DNA of 64,000 bases, taken from positions 930,001 to 994,000 of the forward strand of contig NZ_VTGX01000002.1 of the NCBI RefSeq assembly GCF_009729095.1. The letters run 5' to 3'. Position 1 is the stretch's first letter. Each line of letters begins with the position of its first letter. The stretch comes from Mycolicibacterium sp. CBMA 247 (lineage in GTDB: Bacteria > Actinomycetota > Actinomycetes > Mycobacteriales > Mycobacteriaceae). The position numbers and the translations under genes were made by a program. Under the pieces are notes generated by a model that saw nothing but the letters and a program-made list of their open reading frames with translations, was not told where the DNA came from and made no database searches. Below are positions 9,913 to 19,027 of the stretch, in pieces.

Positions 9913-10410
9913 TCACACCTGCTTGGCGAAATAGCGCTGGCCGTCGGAGGCCAGCCGGCCGAATGCCGCCTTGACCACCGGCGCCAGCCCTTTGAACGCC
10001 CATGCGAACGCGGGCTTCGGTTCGATCGCCACGATCCAGGTGAACTGCGTCTGCCCGTCGCCGACCGGTTCGACCAGGTAGTCCTCGGCGAACCGGCGCA
10101 GCGACGGAATGCTGGCGTGGTCGACGGAGAACGAGTACCGATGGCCCTCCTCCCAGCGGAAGAACGTCTCGTGCACCCGCACCACGCCGGGCGCCAGCGT
10201 CACCTCGCGCGAGGTACCGACGCCGAACGGCCGCGGGCTCAACCAGTTCACGGCCTTGACCGACGGTCCCCAGGCGGCCAGAGACTCATCGGATACCAGC
10301 GACTCCCACACCCGCTCGGGCGGCGCGGCGAACCGCTTCTGGTAGGCAAAGATGTGCGGTGCCGTGGTGAAGAAATCGGCATCGGCGGATTCCAGCGTGA
10401 ACCGGGGCAT
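9913..10410 (-). CDS. SRPBCC (polyketide cyclase/START-like) family protein
   Basis: This 165-residue single-domain protein has the START/Bet v1-like pattern: FAAPPERVWESLVSDESLAAWGP near the N-terminus, central beta strands with VRVHETFFRWEEGHRYSFSVD, and a C-terminal helix (AFAWAFKGLAPVVKAAFGRLA). Members bind hydrophobic ligands or act as cyclases or coenzyme Q-like factors. No ligand can be assigned here. ATG at 10410 fits the domain start; the frame is open 51 nt further upstream to another ATG without added conservation. It is divergent from the kinase gene, with 66 bp between the starts. Confidence 0.75.
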   Translation of the reverse strand: MPRFTLESADADFFTTAPHIFAYQKRFAAPPERVWESLVSDESLAAWGPSVKAVNWLSPRPFGVGTSREVTLAPGVVRVHETFFRWEEGHRYSFSVDHASIPSLRRFAEDYLVEPVGDGQTQFTWIVAIEPKPAFAWAFKGLAPVVKAAFGRLASDGQRYFAKQV

Positions 10411-10476
10411 GGTGCCAGCATGCCGCAGACGGCACTCCGGGATACTTGGATCCAAGCGCATACCGGAAGGGGAACT

Positions 10477-11616
10477 ATGACGGTGGCGCTCGGCGGCCGC
10501 TACGAGCTACGCGGCGTGCTCGGCCGCGGCGGCATGGCCGAGGTACGCGATGGCTGGGACACCCGGCTGTCACGTCCGGTCGCGATCAAACTGCTCTACC
10601 CCGCCCTGGCCGCCGATGAGGTGACGCGTCGGCGGTTCGAGGACGAAGCGCGGGCCGCCGCTGCGCTGAACCACCCGAATATCGTCGCGGTCCACGACAG
10701 TGGTGAAGACCATGGGACGCCGTTCATCGTGATGGAACGACTGCCCGGGCCCACCCTGGCCGACGAGATCGCGGCCGGGCCGCTGTCGGCCGACCGCGTG
10801 CGTTGGGTGCTGGCAGACCTGCTCGGAGGGCTCGCCGCCGCGCACGGGGCCCGCATCCTGCACCGCGACATCAAACCGGGCAACGTCCTGATCACCACGT
10901 CCGGTGCCGCCAAGCTCGCCGACTTCGGAATCGCCAAGGCCGACGGGGGCGCCCACACCCGCGCCGGAACAGTGTTCGGCACTGCGAATTATCTGAGCCC
11001 GCAACGGATTACCGGACAGTCGGCATCGCCCACCGACGATCTGTATGCGGTCGGAGTCCTCGGCTATGAGGCATTGACCGGGGTACGGCCGTTCGATCGG
11101 GACAACCCGATCGCCACCCTGCGCGCAGTCCTCGACGAAGCGCCGATGCCGATCGGCATGCTGCGCCCGGACGTCGATCCGGCTCTGATCCAAGTGCTGG
11201 AGCGCGCGATGGCGCGGGATCCGGCATGCCGCTTCGCCGACGCCGGCGCGATGCGGGCCGCGCTGTACGGGGCGGCGCCGGTGCGCCCCGCGACCCTGAT
11301 GCTGCCCACGCCCCTGCCGCCGCGGCGCTCGCGCATCCGGATGGTGCTCGTGGCCGCGGCCGTCGTGGCCGCCGCCATCCTCGGGGCCATCCTGCTGATC
11401 GCCGACCCGCCACCGCAGCGTTCACCCACCACCCCGGTGGCTCCATCTCCTGTGCCGACCGTGCCGACTGTGCCCGCCGCCACGAGTGTCCCGACGATCC
11501 CGCCGCCAACGCCCGGGGGCGAGGGGGACCAGGGCAATGGCAACTGGGGCAACGGCAACGGCAACGGCAATGGTCAGGGCAGAGGGCACGGCAAGAAGAA
11601 CCATTCGCATGACTGA
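10477..11616 (+). CDS. Membrane-anchored Ser/Thr protein kinase (PknB-type) with Gly/Asn-rich tail
   Basis: This 379-residue kinase has an N-terminal catalytic domain (about 8-265) with the Gly loop LGRGGMAEV (15-23), Lys38, the alpha-C Glu near 57, HRDIKPGNV (catalytic Asp131), DFG (149-151) and the activation segment TRAGTVFGTANYLSPQ. It also has a juxtamembrane region, one membrane helix (about 288-308) and a short extracytoplasmic tail. The tail is Pro/Thr-rich, then Gly/Asn-rich, ending in HSHD, with no PASTA or other sensor fold. GGAAGGGGAAC before the ATG supports the start. The gene is followed by tRNA-Pro on the other strand. Substrates are unknown, and no H37Rv counterpart at this position comes to mind. 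Confidence 0.9.
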   Translation: MTVALGGRYELRGVLGRGGMAEVRDGWDTRLSRPVAIKLLYPALAADEVTRRRFEDEARAAAALNHPNIVAVHDSGEDHGTPFIVMERLPGPTLADEIAAGPLSADRVRWVLADLLGGLAAAHGARILHRDIKPGNVLITTSGAAKLADFGIAKADGGAHTRAGTVFGTANYLSPQRITGQSASPTDDLYAVGVLGYEALTGVRPFDRDNPIATLRAVLDEAPMPIGMLRPDVDPALIQVLERAMARDPACRFADAGAMRAALYGAAPVRPATLMLPTPLPPRRSRIRMVLVAAAVVAAAILGAILLIADPPPQRSPTTPVAPSPVPTVPTVPAATSVPTIPPPTPGGEGDQGNGNWGNGNGNGNGQGRGHGKKNHSHD

Positions 11617-11632
11617 CGCTTCCTGACCGCAC

Positions 11633-11677
11633 AAAAAGCAAGGCCCAGACCGGATCTCTCTGGTCTGGGCCTTGCTT
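11633..11677 (-). terminator. Intrinsic terminator of tRNA-Pro
   Basis: A 16-bp stem (arms 11636-11651 and 11662-11677, 10-nt loop) is followed on the minus strand by TTTTT. It starts just past the tRNA 3' end and also faces the kinase gene from the other side. This is one of the few canonical factor-independent terminators in the window. Confidence 0.85.
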
Positions 11678-11683
11678 GCACTG

Positions 11684-11757
<74 letters not shown>

Positions 11758-11870
11758 CGTGAAGCCTCGACAGCGTATCGCACCGGGCACCCCGAAAGCT
11801 AAACGGTCCCCGGCGGCGTGCGTCAACCCTGGTCGCGGGAAGCAATGAGGGTGTCGGTGGTGTTCTACAC

Positions 11871-11898
11871 AATGACATCACCGGAATGACATCACCGG
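11871..11898 (+). repeat. 14-bp tandem duplication
   Basis: AATGACATCACCGG occurs twice in tandem (11871-11884 and 11885-11898), followed by AAT. Each copy contains an ATG, and the second is in frame with the small reading frame downstream. It looks like a recent slippage duplication in the leader of that reading frame. Confidence 0.85.
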
Positions 11899-11915
11899 AA
11901 TCGACTGGAGAACTC

Positions 11916-12092
11916 ATGACCGTCCTGGGCACCTTCATCTACCTGGGGTTCTTCGCCCTGGCAGCGTTGTGGCTCTTCCTGACGGCCGATACGGATCAGG
12001 ACCAGCTGCCGGAGCGCTCGAACTCCGAGAGCACCGCCGCGGACTCCGAGGTGTCCAGTCCCTGGGCGCTGAGCCAATCCGCATTGAAGTAG
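11916..12092 (+). CDS. Small single-helix membrane protein candidate
   Basis: This possible 58-residue protein begins [22 protein letters not shown], one membrane helix, followed by an acidic polar tail. GGAG lies about 8 nt before the ATG. The last third (from 11996) overlaps the 3' end of the convergent Cds1-like gene, and that part may simply be the reverse of conserved coding sequence. The first 80 nt are free of any other gene. An in-frame ATG at 11886 would add ten residues. I do not recognise a family. It is listed as a candidate only. Confidence 0.4.
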   Translation: MTVLGTFIYLGFFALAALWLFLTADTDQDQLPERSNSESTAADSEVSSPWALSQSALK

Positions 12093-13114
12093 GTGTCCGC
12101 GTAGCGGTCGCCGCTGTCGGCCAGCAGGGTCACCACTGACCCGCTGCGGCCGTGCGCGATCATCTCGGCCAGCAGCTGGAACGCGCCCCACAGGTTGGTC
12201 CCGGTCGACGGCCCGACCCGGCGGCCCAGGACCCGGCTGGCGTGATGGGCGGCGGCCACCGACCCGCCGTCGGGGACGGCAATCATCTGATCGACCACAC
12301 CGGGCAGGAACGACGGCTCCACGCGGGGCCTGCCGATGCCCTCGATGCGTGAGGACGCGCCCGTGACGACGTCATCGCGGCCCTGCGTGTAGCCGGGGAA
12401 GAACGCCGAGTTCTCCGGGTCGACGACACACAACTGCGTGGCATGCCTGCGATAGCGGATGTAGCGGCCGATCGTCGCACTCGTGCCACCGGTGCCCGCT
12501 CCCACCACGATCCACTCCGGGACCGGATGCGGTTCCAAGCGCATCTGCTCGTAGATCGACTCGGCGATGTTGTTGTTGCCGCGCCAGTCGGTGGCCCGCT
12601 CGGCATTGGTGAACTGGTCCAGATAGTGCCCGCCGGTCTCCTCGGCCAATCGCTGTGCCTCGGCATACACCTGCGACGACTCGGCGACGAAATGGCAACG
12701 GCCGCCTTGGGCTTCGATCAGCGCGATCTTCGAACCACTGGTCGAGGCGGTCATCACCGCGATGAACGGCAGACCCAGCAGCGCCGCGAAATAGGCCTCA
12801 GAGACCGCCGTCGACCCCGAGGACGCCTCGATGATCGTGGTGTTCTCACCGATCCAGCCGTTGCACAACCCGTACAGGAACAGCGACCGGGCCAGCCGGT
12901 GCTTGAGGCTGCCGGTGATGTGGGTGGATTCATCCTTGAGGTAGAGCGCGACATCCACACCCGGTCCCAGACCGGTGGCCCACGCCGTGGGCAGCGGATA
13001 CCGCAACAGATGGGTGTCGGCGCTGCGTTTGGAATCGGCCTCGATCAGCCGCACCGCATTGTCGACCCACTGGCGTGGCCGAGGGCGGGAGGCGGTACCG
13101 CCCGGTTGGCTCAC
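11996..13114 (-). CDS. cds1: PLP-dependent cysteine synthase/desulfhydrase family protein (Cds1-like)
   Basis: This 372-residue fold-type II PLP enzyme of the cysteine synthase/CBS family has the PLP lysine in [14 protein letters not shown] and the substrate loop [19 protein letters not shown]. The PLP phosphate-binding glycines are in [16 protein letters not shown], and a C-terminal LLADSGDRY follows. The M. tuberculosis homologue (Rv3684, Cds1) is described as an L-cysteine desulfhydrase releasing H2S, pyruvate and ammonia, and this activity is inferred here. GTG at 13114 overlaps the stop of the metallophosphoesterase gene (GTGA), fixing the start. The longer open frame upstream is a shadow of that gene. 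Confidence 0.85.
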   Translation of the reverse strand: MSQPGGTASRPRPRQWVDNAVRLIEADSKRSADTHLLRYPLPTAWATGLGPGVDVALYLKDESTHITGSLKHRLARSLFLYGLCNGWIGENTTIIEASSGSTAVSEAYFAALLGLPFIAVMTASTSGSKIALIEAQGGRCHFVAESSQVYAEAQRLAEETGGHYLDQFTNAERATDWRGNNNIAESIYEQMRLEPHPVPEWIVVGAGTGGTSATIGRYIRYRRHATQLCVVDPENSAFFPGYTQGRDDVVTGASSRIEGIGRPRVEPSFLPGVVDQMIAVPDGGSVAAAHHASRVLGRRVGPSTGTNLWGAFQLLAEMIAHGRSGSVVTLLADSGDRYADTYFNADWLSAQGLDTSESAAVLSEFERSGSWS

Positions 13115-14055
13115 CGGGCCGATACGGTCGGGCTCGATTGCCCCGCCCTGGTCCCGACGTGCCCGCCGCCGGTCGGCGCCGCGACGAGCGTCAGCAGAGT
13201 GGCCTCCGGGCGGCAGCAGAACCGCATCGGCGCGAACGGCGATGTGCCGATCCCCGCCGACACATGCAGCTGCATGTGCGATCCCCACTTGGAGGCACCC
13301 TTGGCCCGCGAGCGATCCAGCTCGCAATTGGTCACGATCGCCCCGTAGAACGGCAGGCAGAGCTGACCGCCGTGGGTGTGCCCGGCCAGCGTCAGCTGGT
13401 AGCCGTCGGCGGCAAAGCGGTCGAGCACCCGCGGCTCGGGGGAGTGGGTCAGCCCCAGCGTCAGGTTCGCCGCACCGTTGGCCCGGCCGGCGATGGTGTC
13501 GTAGCGGTCGCGCTTGAGGTGCGGATCGTCGACCCCGGCCACCGAGATGTGCAGGCCGGCCACCTCGATGTCGCGGCGGATATGCGTCATGTCGAGCCAG
13601 CCGCGCTCGGTGAAGGCGGCGCGCAGGTCCTGCCACGGCAGTGGCTCACCGTGCGTCCGGTGCTGCGGATTGGTGATGTAGTGCAGCGGGTTCTTCAGCC
13701 GCGGCGCGAAGTAGTCATTGCTGCCGAACACGAACAGGCCGGGGGCCGACAGCAGATCAGTCAGTGACTGCACGACGGCGGGGACGGCCTTCGGGTGGGC
13801 CAGATTGTCGCCGGTGTTGACCACCAGGTCAGGTTCGAGGCGGGCCAGATCGCGCAGCCAGGCCTGCTTGCGGCGCTGGTTCGGTCGCATGTGCAGGTCG
13901 GACAGGTGTAGAACGCGCAGGGGCGAAGAGCCCGGGGCCAGTACCGGCATGGTGGCTTCCCGCAGTACGAACGCATTGCGCTCGATCAAGGACGCATAGC
14001 CGATCCCAGCGACCAGCGAACCGGCGGTGACGGCGGCTGCCTTCTTGACTGACAT
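13111..14055 (-). CDS. Metallophosphoesterase, membrane-anchored (Rv3683-like)
   Basis: This 314-residue protein has an N-terminal hydrophobic stretch ([19 protein letters not shown]) and a calcineurin-like phosphoesterase domain. The metal motifs are in order: VLHLSDLHM (D-x-H), VVNTGDN (GD), FVFGSNDYF (GxND, the family's GNHD position), LGLTHSPEP (H) and [11 protein letters not shown] (GHxH). This matches YaeI/YkuE-type phosphodiesterases that act on lipid or cell-envelope substrates. The ATG follows TAGGCT by 7 nt. It is co-transcribed with the Cds1-like gene (4-nt overlap) and lies 27 nt after ponA2. Confidence 0.9.
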   Translation of the reverse strand: MSVKKAAAVTAGSLVAGIGYASLIERNAFVLREATMPVLAPGSSPLRVLHLSDLHMRPNQRRKQAWLRDLARLEPDLVVNTGDNLAHPKAVPAVVQSLTDLLSAPGLFVFGSNDYFAPRLKNPLHYITNPQHRTHGEPLPWQDLRAAFTERGWLDMTHIRRDIEVAGLHISVAGVDDPHLKRDRYDTIAGRANGAANLTLGLTHSPEPRVLDRFAADGYQLTLAGHTHGGQLCLPFYGAIVTNCELDRSRAKGASKWGSHMQLHVSAGIGTSPFAPMRFCCRPEATLLTLVAAPTGGGHVGTRAGQSSPTVSAR

Positions 14056-14082
14056 GCCGGCAAGCCTACTGCGAACCGGTGG

Positions 14083-16533
14083 TCACGGGGGCGGGGGCGG
14101 TCCCAGCACCGGCACGGTGATCGGTGGCAGCCCTGGGATCTCGACCACGGTCTGGCCGATCTCGGGCGGCGGGCCGCCCGGCATCGGGAAGGGAAACTCG
14201 GGCGGCGGTGGGGCCGGCGGGATGCCGTTGCTGATCTGGATCGTGATGATCGAGCCCGGAATCGTCTGCCCGCTGGGCGCGGTGCCGACCACAGTGCCGT
14301 AGCGCGAGCTGCTGTTGACCGAGGCGGATCCGTCGGCCACCTGGAATCCGGATTCCTTGAGCCGCTGGCGGGCGGCCGTCTCGTCCAGCCCGGTCACGGT
14401 GGGCACCACGGAGCCCGGGCCACCGTCGACGTAGCGCGGATCGGTCGGCGGCATGGCGACCGGACCGAAGCTGTTGGCGATCGGCTTCATCGCGGTGAAC
14501 CACGTGCGGGCCGGTTCGTTACCGCCGAACAGGTTGCCGTTCCCGCACTGGCGCAGCGGGAACGAGCACAGCTCACCGGGGGTGGTGGAGTCGTCGTAGA
14601 TGTAGTTGGCCGCCGCGTACTGATTGGTGAAGCCCAGGAAGCCCGACGAGCGGTGCGCCTCGGTGGTTCCGGTCTTGCCTGACATCGGCAGATCCCAGCC
14701 GACCGATCCGGCCGAACCGGACGCGGTACCGCCGGCCTGGTCGTCCTTGCTCATCGCGTTGGCCAGGGTGTTGGCCAGGCCCTCGGAGACCACCTGCTCG
14801 CAGGTCTCGGTGGTCACCGACACCTCATTGCCGTGCCGGTCCATCACCTTGGCGATCGGGTTGGGCGGGCACCAGGTGCCGCCGGAGGCCAGCGTGGCCG
14901 CCACGTTCGACAGCTCGAGCGCGTTGACCTCGATCGGACCCAGGGTGAACGAACCGATGTTCTGGCGCTTGACGAAGTCGGCCAGGCTCTCGTTGCTCTC
15001 CGGGTCGTAGTCGCGGGCGGTGCCGGGCAGCGCATATGACCGCAGGCCCAGCTTGACCGCCATGTCGACCGAGCGTTGCACGCCGATCTGCGAGATGAGC
15101 TTGGCGAACGCGGTATTCGGCGAGGTGGCCAGGGCATCGGTGACGCTCATCGAGCCCCGGTAGTTGCCGGCGTTCTTCACGCACCAGGTTTCCTTGGGGC
15201 ACCCCGGCGAATCGCTGCTGCCCAGGCCTTTGGCCTGGAAGAACCCCGGCACCGGCAGCTGGGTGTTGATGCCCATCCCCATGTCCATGGCCGCGGCCGT
15301 GGTGAAGATCTTGAAGATCGACCCGGCGCCGTCGCCGACGAGTGAGAACGGCTGCGGCTGCATGGTCTCGCCTGCGTCGGTGTTCAGGCCGTAGGTGCGA
15401 TTGCTGGCCATTGCCAGGACGGGATGGGAATTTTTGCCCGGCTTGATCACGCTCATCACGCTCGCGACACCGGGGGCGTCCGGGCGGGCGATGCTGTCGA
15501 TCGATGACTTCACCGTGCCCTGCACATCGGGGTCCAGCGTGGTCTTGATCAGATAACCGCCCTTGGCCACCTGCTCCTTGGACAGGCCGGCGCGGGCCAG
15601 GTACTCCAGCGCGTAATCGCAGAAGAACGCCCGGTCACCGGCCGCGATGCAGCCCCGGGGCAGTTCGTTGGGCTGCGGCAGGATGCCCAGGGGCTGCTCC
15701 TTGGCGGCCCGCAGCGCGTCGGCCTCCTGTGGGACGTTGTCGATCATGGTGTCCAACACCAGGTTCCGTCGGGCCAGTGCGCCGTCGGGGTTGGTGTAGG
15801 GGTTGAGCGCGCTGGTGGACTGCACCATGCCGGCCAGCAGGGCAGCCTGCTGCCAGTTCAGCTCCGACGCGTTGACCCCGAAATAGGTCTGTGCGGCGTC
15901 CTGGACACCGAACGCGCCGTTGCCGAACGAGACCAGGTTCAGATAACGGGTCAGGATCTCGGGCTTGGTGAAGGTCTTGTCCAGCGTGAGCGCCATCCGG
16001 ATCTCGCGCAGTTTGCGGGCCGGGGTGGTCTCGATCGCGGCGCGACGCTCGGCATCGGTCTGGGCGATCACCAGCAGCTGGTAGTTCTTCACGTACTGCT
16101 GCTCGATCGTCGACCCACCGCGGGTGTCGCTGTCGCCCCGCATGAACCCGGTCAGGCCGGTCAGCGTGCCCTGCACGTCCACGCCGTTGTGTTCGGCGAA
16201 CCGTTTGTCCTCGATCGAGACGAGCGCGAGCTTCATGGTGTTGGCGATCTGCTCGCTGGGCACCTCGAAGCGGCGCTGTGAATACAGCCAGGCGATGGTG
16301 TTGCCCTTGGCGTCGACCATCGTCGAGACCTGCGGAACCTCGCCGTCGACCAGGGCGGCCGAACCGTTGGCCACCACGTCGGAGGCCCGGTTCGACATCA
16401 GGCCGAATCCGCCCACCACGGGGAACATGAATGTGGCCGCCAGCACGCTGGCCAACAGGCAGCACCAGGCGAGCTTGATGATGGTGACCGCTTGGGGTGG
16501 TTGCGCGGACGGTCGTGTCGGCGGCTCCGGCAT
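14083..16533 (-). CDS. ponA2: Bifunctional penicillin-binding protein PonA2 (PBP1b-like)
   Basis: This 816-residue class A PBP polymerises and cross-links peptidoglycan at the outer face of the membrane. It has a membrane anchor (about 17-40) and a GT51 transglycosylase with SIEDKRFAEHNGVD (catalytic Glu108) and RGGSTIEQQYVKN. The transpeptidase has SIFK (Ser405), SPN (471-473) and SGKTGT (Lys620). A C-terminal PASTA domain (about 710-775) is followed by a Pro-rich tail. The length is close to the M. tuberculosis protein. The ATG follows TACTCT by 6 nt (leaderless type). It lies upstream of and probably co-transcribed with the metallophosphoesterase gene, and divergent from whiB4. Confidence 0.95.
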   Translation of the reverse strand: MPEPPTRPSAQPPQAVTIIKLAWCCLLASVLAATFMFPVVGGFGLMSNRASDVVANGSAALVDGEVPQVSTMVDAKGNTIAWLYSQRRFEVPSEQIANTMKLALVSIEDKRFAEHNGVDVQGTLTGLTGFMRGDSDTRGGSTIEQQYVKNYQLLVIAQTDAERRAAIETTPARKLREIRMALTLDKTFTKPEILTRYLNLVSFGNGAFGVQDAAQTYFGVNASELNWQQAALLAGMVQSTSALNPYTNPDGALARRNLVLDTMIDNVPQEADALRAAKEQPLGILPQPNELPRGCIAAGDRAFFCDYALEYLARAGLSKEQVAKGGYLIKTTLDPDVQGTVKSSIDSIARPDAPGVASVMSVIKPGKNSHPVLAMASNRTYGLNTDAGETMQPQPFSLVGDGAGSIFKIFTTAAAMDMGMGINTQLPVPGFFQAKGLGSSDSPGCPKETWCVKNAGNYRGSMSVTDALATSPNTAFAKLISQIGVQRSVDMAVKLGLRSYALPGTARDYDPESNESLADFVKRQNIGSFTLGPIEVNALELSNVAATLASGGTWCPPNPIAKVMDRHGNEVSVTTETCEQVVSEGLANTLANAMSKDDQAGGTASGSAGSVGWDLPMSGKTGTTEAHRSSGFLGFTNQYAAANYIYDDSTTPGELCSFPLRQCGNGNLFGGNEPARTWFTAMKPIANSFGPVAMPPTDPRYVDGGPGSVVPTVTGLDETAARQRLKESGFQVADGSASVNSSSRYGTVVGTAPSGQTIPGSIITIQISNGIPPAPPPPEFPFPMPGGPPPEIGQTVVEIPGLPPITVPVLGPPPPP

Positions 16534-16828
16534 GCGTACAGAGTAACTAGCTTGCTGACGGCGACTGCCCGCGAGCGGGTCCACGGGCATATCGCGCTTG
16601 CCTGCGGAAACAGCGCAGTGCGCCCCGGCCCCGGTCAGACGGCACGGCCGTCCCAAAAAAGTGGACCACAAACTGTTGCACAAATACCCTCTGACCACCT
16701 AGCTTGGACACACAGTGCGATCCAGGTAACACGGGCTGTCGCAATGTGGCGTAGATCGCAACGGCGTTCTACACCGGAAGGTTCAACGCCCGCCATCTGG
16801 GGAGATGGCTGGAACGAAGGGATCGCTG
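16534..16828. other. Intergenic promoter region between ponA2 and whiB4
   Basis: The region of about 295 bp carries the leaderless ponA2 promoter at its left end (TACTCT, 16540-16545, minus strand) and must hold the whiB4 promoter and leader. TTGGAC at about 16704 followed by TAACAC is a weak candidate pair for whiB4. No credible reading frame, hairpin or repeat was seen. Confidence 0.5.
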
Positions 16829-17185
16829 GTGTCAGGTACACGAACTGTCGCAGACAATATGAACGCTTCCGCTCCAGCCGCCAGCCTGGTCCATCGCGGC
16901 GAAGGTGAAGCCCGCATCGCGTGGGTCTCTCAGGCCAGATGTCGTCAGGCCGATCCGGACGAGCTGTTCGTCCGCGGTGCGGCCCAGCGCAAAGCCGCGG
17001 TGATCTGTAGGCACTGCCCGGTGATCCTCGAATGCGGTGCGGACGCACTGGACAACCGCGTGGAGTTCGGAGTCTGGGGCGGGATGACCGAACGCCAGCG
17101 TCGTGCCCTGCTCAAGCAGCATCCCGAGGTCAACTCCTGGGCCGAATTCTTCGCCGCCCAGCGCAAGCACCGCAGCGCGGTCTAG
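16829..17185 (+). CDS. whiB4: WhiB4, redox-sensing Fe-S transcription factor
   Basis: This 118-residue WhiB protein has four cysteines: one in QARCRQADPDELFV and three in AVICRHCPVILEC (C-x2-C-x5-C). The tryptophan turn EFGVWGGMTERQRRALLKQ follows. It binds a 4Fe-4S cluster and, by analogy with M. tuberculosis WhiB4, senses oxygen/NO and compacts or represses DNA when oxidised. GTG at 16829 gives exactly the length of the H37Rv protein, and AAGGGA lies upstream. An ATG at 16805 would add eight residues. Its position divergent from ponA2 is conserved. It is followed by the PucR cluster. Confidence 0.94.
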   Translation: MSGTRTVADNMNASAPAASLVHRGEGEARIAWVSQARCRQADPDELFVRGAAQRKAAVICRHCPVILECGADALDNRVEFGVWGGMTERQRRALLKQHPEVNSWAEFFAAQRKHRSAV

Positions 17186-17278
17186 CGTCCGTACCTACGC
17201 GCGGCTGACCCGGCCGATGCGCGCCGTGGTGCCGGCGACGGTAATGTATTCGGTTGTGGCACATGGTAATCAGCAACC

Positions 17279-18904
17279 GTGAATGATCCCGCCCGCGATC
17301 TTCCATTGTCGGCCATGATTTCTGGTGCGGCCGGCATGCTGGTCCCCCTGGCCGCCGCGATCGAATCCGAAGGCGATCCGCTGGTGGGCGATGTCGCGCT
17401 GCATGAGCCCGGCATCCCGGCGGACTACAGCGGCACCATCGTGTTGGTCAGCACTCGCGTCGAGGACCGCTTCGCGCTCGGGTCGTTGCTCGACGAAGTG
17501 GGAAGCGCTGCGGCCGTTGTGCTTCCACCGGATGCGACGACCGACATATCGATGTTGCCCAGCCACCCCGCCCGATTGTTCCGGCGCTCCCCATGGGTGG
17601 GGTGGAGCGAGCTCTTCAGGGTACTGATCCGGCTTCTCGGCGCGGGCCGCATCGTCAGCCCAGCCCCACAGGTGGACAACCTGCAGGCACTGGCCCGCTG
17701 GATCAGCAGCCAGACCGGGGCGCCGGTGACGATCGAGGATCTGGATTCTCGGGTGCTGGCGTATGCCGTTGTCGGCCAGGGCGTCGATCCGATTCGGAAT
17801 CAGACCATTCTGGGTGGTGCGGTGCCGGTCTGGCGGGTCGAGCGGCTGATGTCCACCGGATTCCTGCCCGCGGTCTGGCGATCCGACGACGTGATCGTGC
17901 GCAATGCCGAGGATGACGACCCGGCCCGGATGGTGGTCGCGATGAAATCCGGGACCGAAACGCTGGGCACGATCTGGGCGGCGCTGGATGCGGATACCGA
18001 CCGCGAAGAACTCCGACAGCTGCTCCTGCAGGTGCGCCAGACCGCTGCCGCGATGATGCTGGCCGAAGTCCACCGCGACCAATACGAACGGCGCCTTCAG
18101 GAGTCGGCTCTGGTCGAGTTGCTCTCGCGTGGGGTGGACCCCGGGGTCCCCGCGGCGTTGCTCGGGTTGCAGCGGGAGGCCAGATACACCGTGGTAGCGC
18201 TGGGAGCCGATACGCCCACGTCCCGCTCCCTGTTGTTCCATGTCCAGGCACTGCGGGCCGGCGCGCGGACGGCTCGGGTCGGGACCGACCTGCTCGTCGT
18301 GCTGCCGGTACAGGACGGCGAGGTCGCCGACGCGGATGTCGCTGACGCACTCGCCGGCCACGTGGCGCGGGTTTCGGGTGCCCAAGCCGGCCCGATTTCG
18401 GTCGGGCCCGTTGTCCACGACGTCGCCGACCTGCGGCATTCCGCGACCGTCGCACGGCAGATCCTCGACGCTGCCGCCCTGAGGATCGCCGCCCCAGCGC
18501 CCGCGGATGACCAACGGCCCACGGTTCTCACGGCGGCCGACGTACAGGATGCGCTGACCCTGGTGCGGGTGGCAGACCAACTCGATTCGATGACTGACGC
18601 CATAGCCGAACCGCTGGAAGCCCTGCGCCGCCACGACACCGACCACGCAACCGCATTCGTCGACACGATCGCGGCGGTTCTCGCCCATCCGGGCAACCTC
18701 AGCGGAGCGGCCCGCGAACTGGGGATCCACGCGAATTCGCTGCGGTACCGGCTGGACCGGATCCGCGTGGTCTCCGGTATCGACCTGAATTCGGCGGCGG
18801 CCCGGCTGCGTGCCGCCCTCGGTCTGTTGGTGTGGGAACGACGTGGTGAGGCCCAGCCCGGCCGGCCCCCTGTGGACATCGACGAGAAACGCGGATCCGG
18901 TTAG
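17279..18904 (+). CDS. PucR/CdaR-family transcriptional activator
   Basis: This 541-residue regulator has an N-terminal purine-catabolism-like sensor region, a central GAF-like stretch (about 150-270) and a C-terminal PucR helix-turn-helix (VLAHPGNLSGAARELGIHAN, then SLRYRLDRIRVVSGIDL, about 463-505). Members usually activate an adjacent catabolic or transport operon in response to its substrate. Here the next three same-strand genes encode a PLP decarboxylase, an amino-acid permease and a serine hydrolase, which are the likely targets. The GTG start has no clear Shine-Dalgarno sequence; ATG at 17315 is an alternative. Confidence 0.85.
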   Translation: MNDPARDLPLSAMISGAAGMLVPLAAAIESEGDPLVGDVALHEPGIPADYSGTIVLVSTRVEDRFALGSLLDEVGSAAAVVLPPDATTDISMLPSHPARLFRRSPWVGWSELFRVLIRLLGAGRIVSPAPQVDNLQALARWISSQTGAPVTIEDLDSRVLAYAVVGQGVDPIRNQTILGGAVPVWRVERLMSTGFLPAVWRSDDVIVRNAEDDDPARMVVAMKSGTETLGTIWAALDADTDREELRQLLLQVRQTAAAMMLAEVHRDQYERRLQESALVELLSRGVDPGVPAALLGLQREARYTVVALGADTPTSRSLLFHVQALRAGARTARVGTDLLVVLPVQDGEVADADVADALAGHVARVSGAQAGPISVGPVVHDVADLRHSATVARQILDAAALRIAAPAPADDQRPTVLTAADVQDALTLVRVADQLDSMTDAIAEPLEALRRHDTDHATAFVDTIAAVLAHPGNLSGAARELGIHANSLRYRLDRIRVVSGIDLNSAAARLRAALGLLVWERRGEAQPGRPPVDIDEKRGSG

Positions 18905-19027
18905 TGCATTTCGGAGAAACCGGTGTCCTCGCCGCCGGATATTCGTCCGAACCAGACGAAAATAAGCGCGGAATTCCTCAGCCCTTGTGTCTCTCGCAAC
19001 CTGCGATTGTCTTCATAGGGTTGATCC

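Noticed and set aside
17270..18730. 486-residue antisense frame over the PucR gene, with similar long antisense frames over the tad ATPase, topA and cyclase genes
   Set aside because: High GC at third positions keeps antisense frames open. Composition is biased and no domain is visible.
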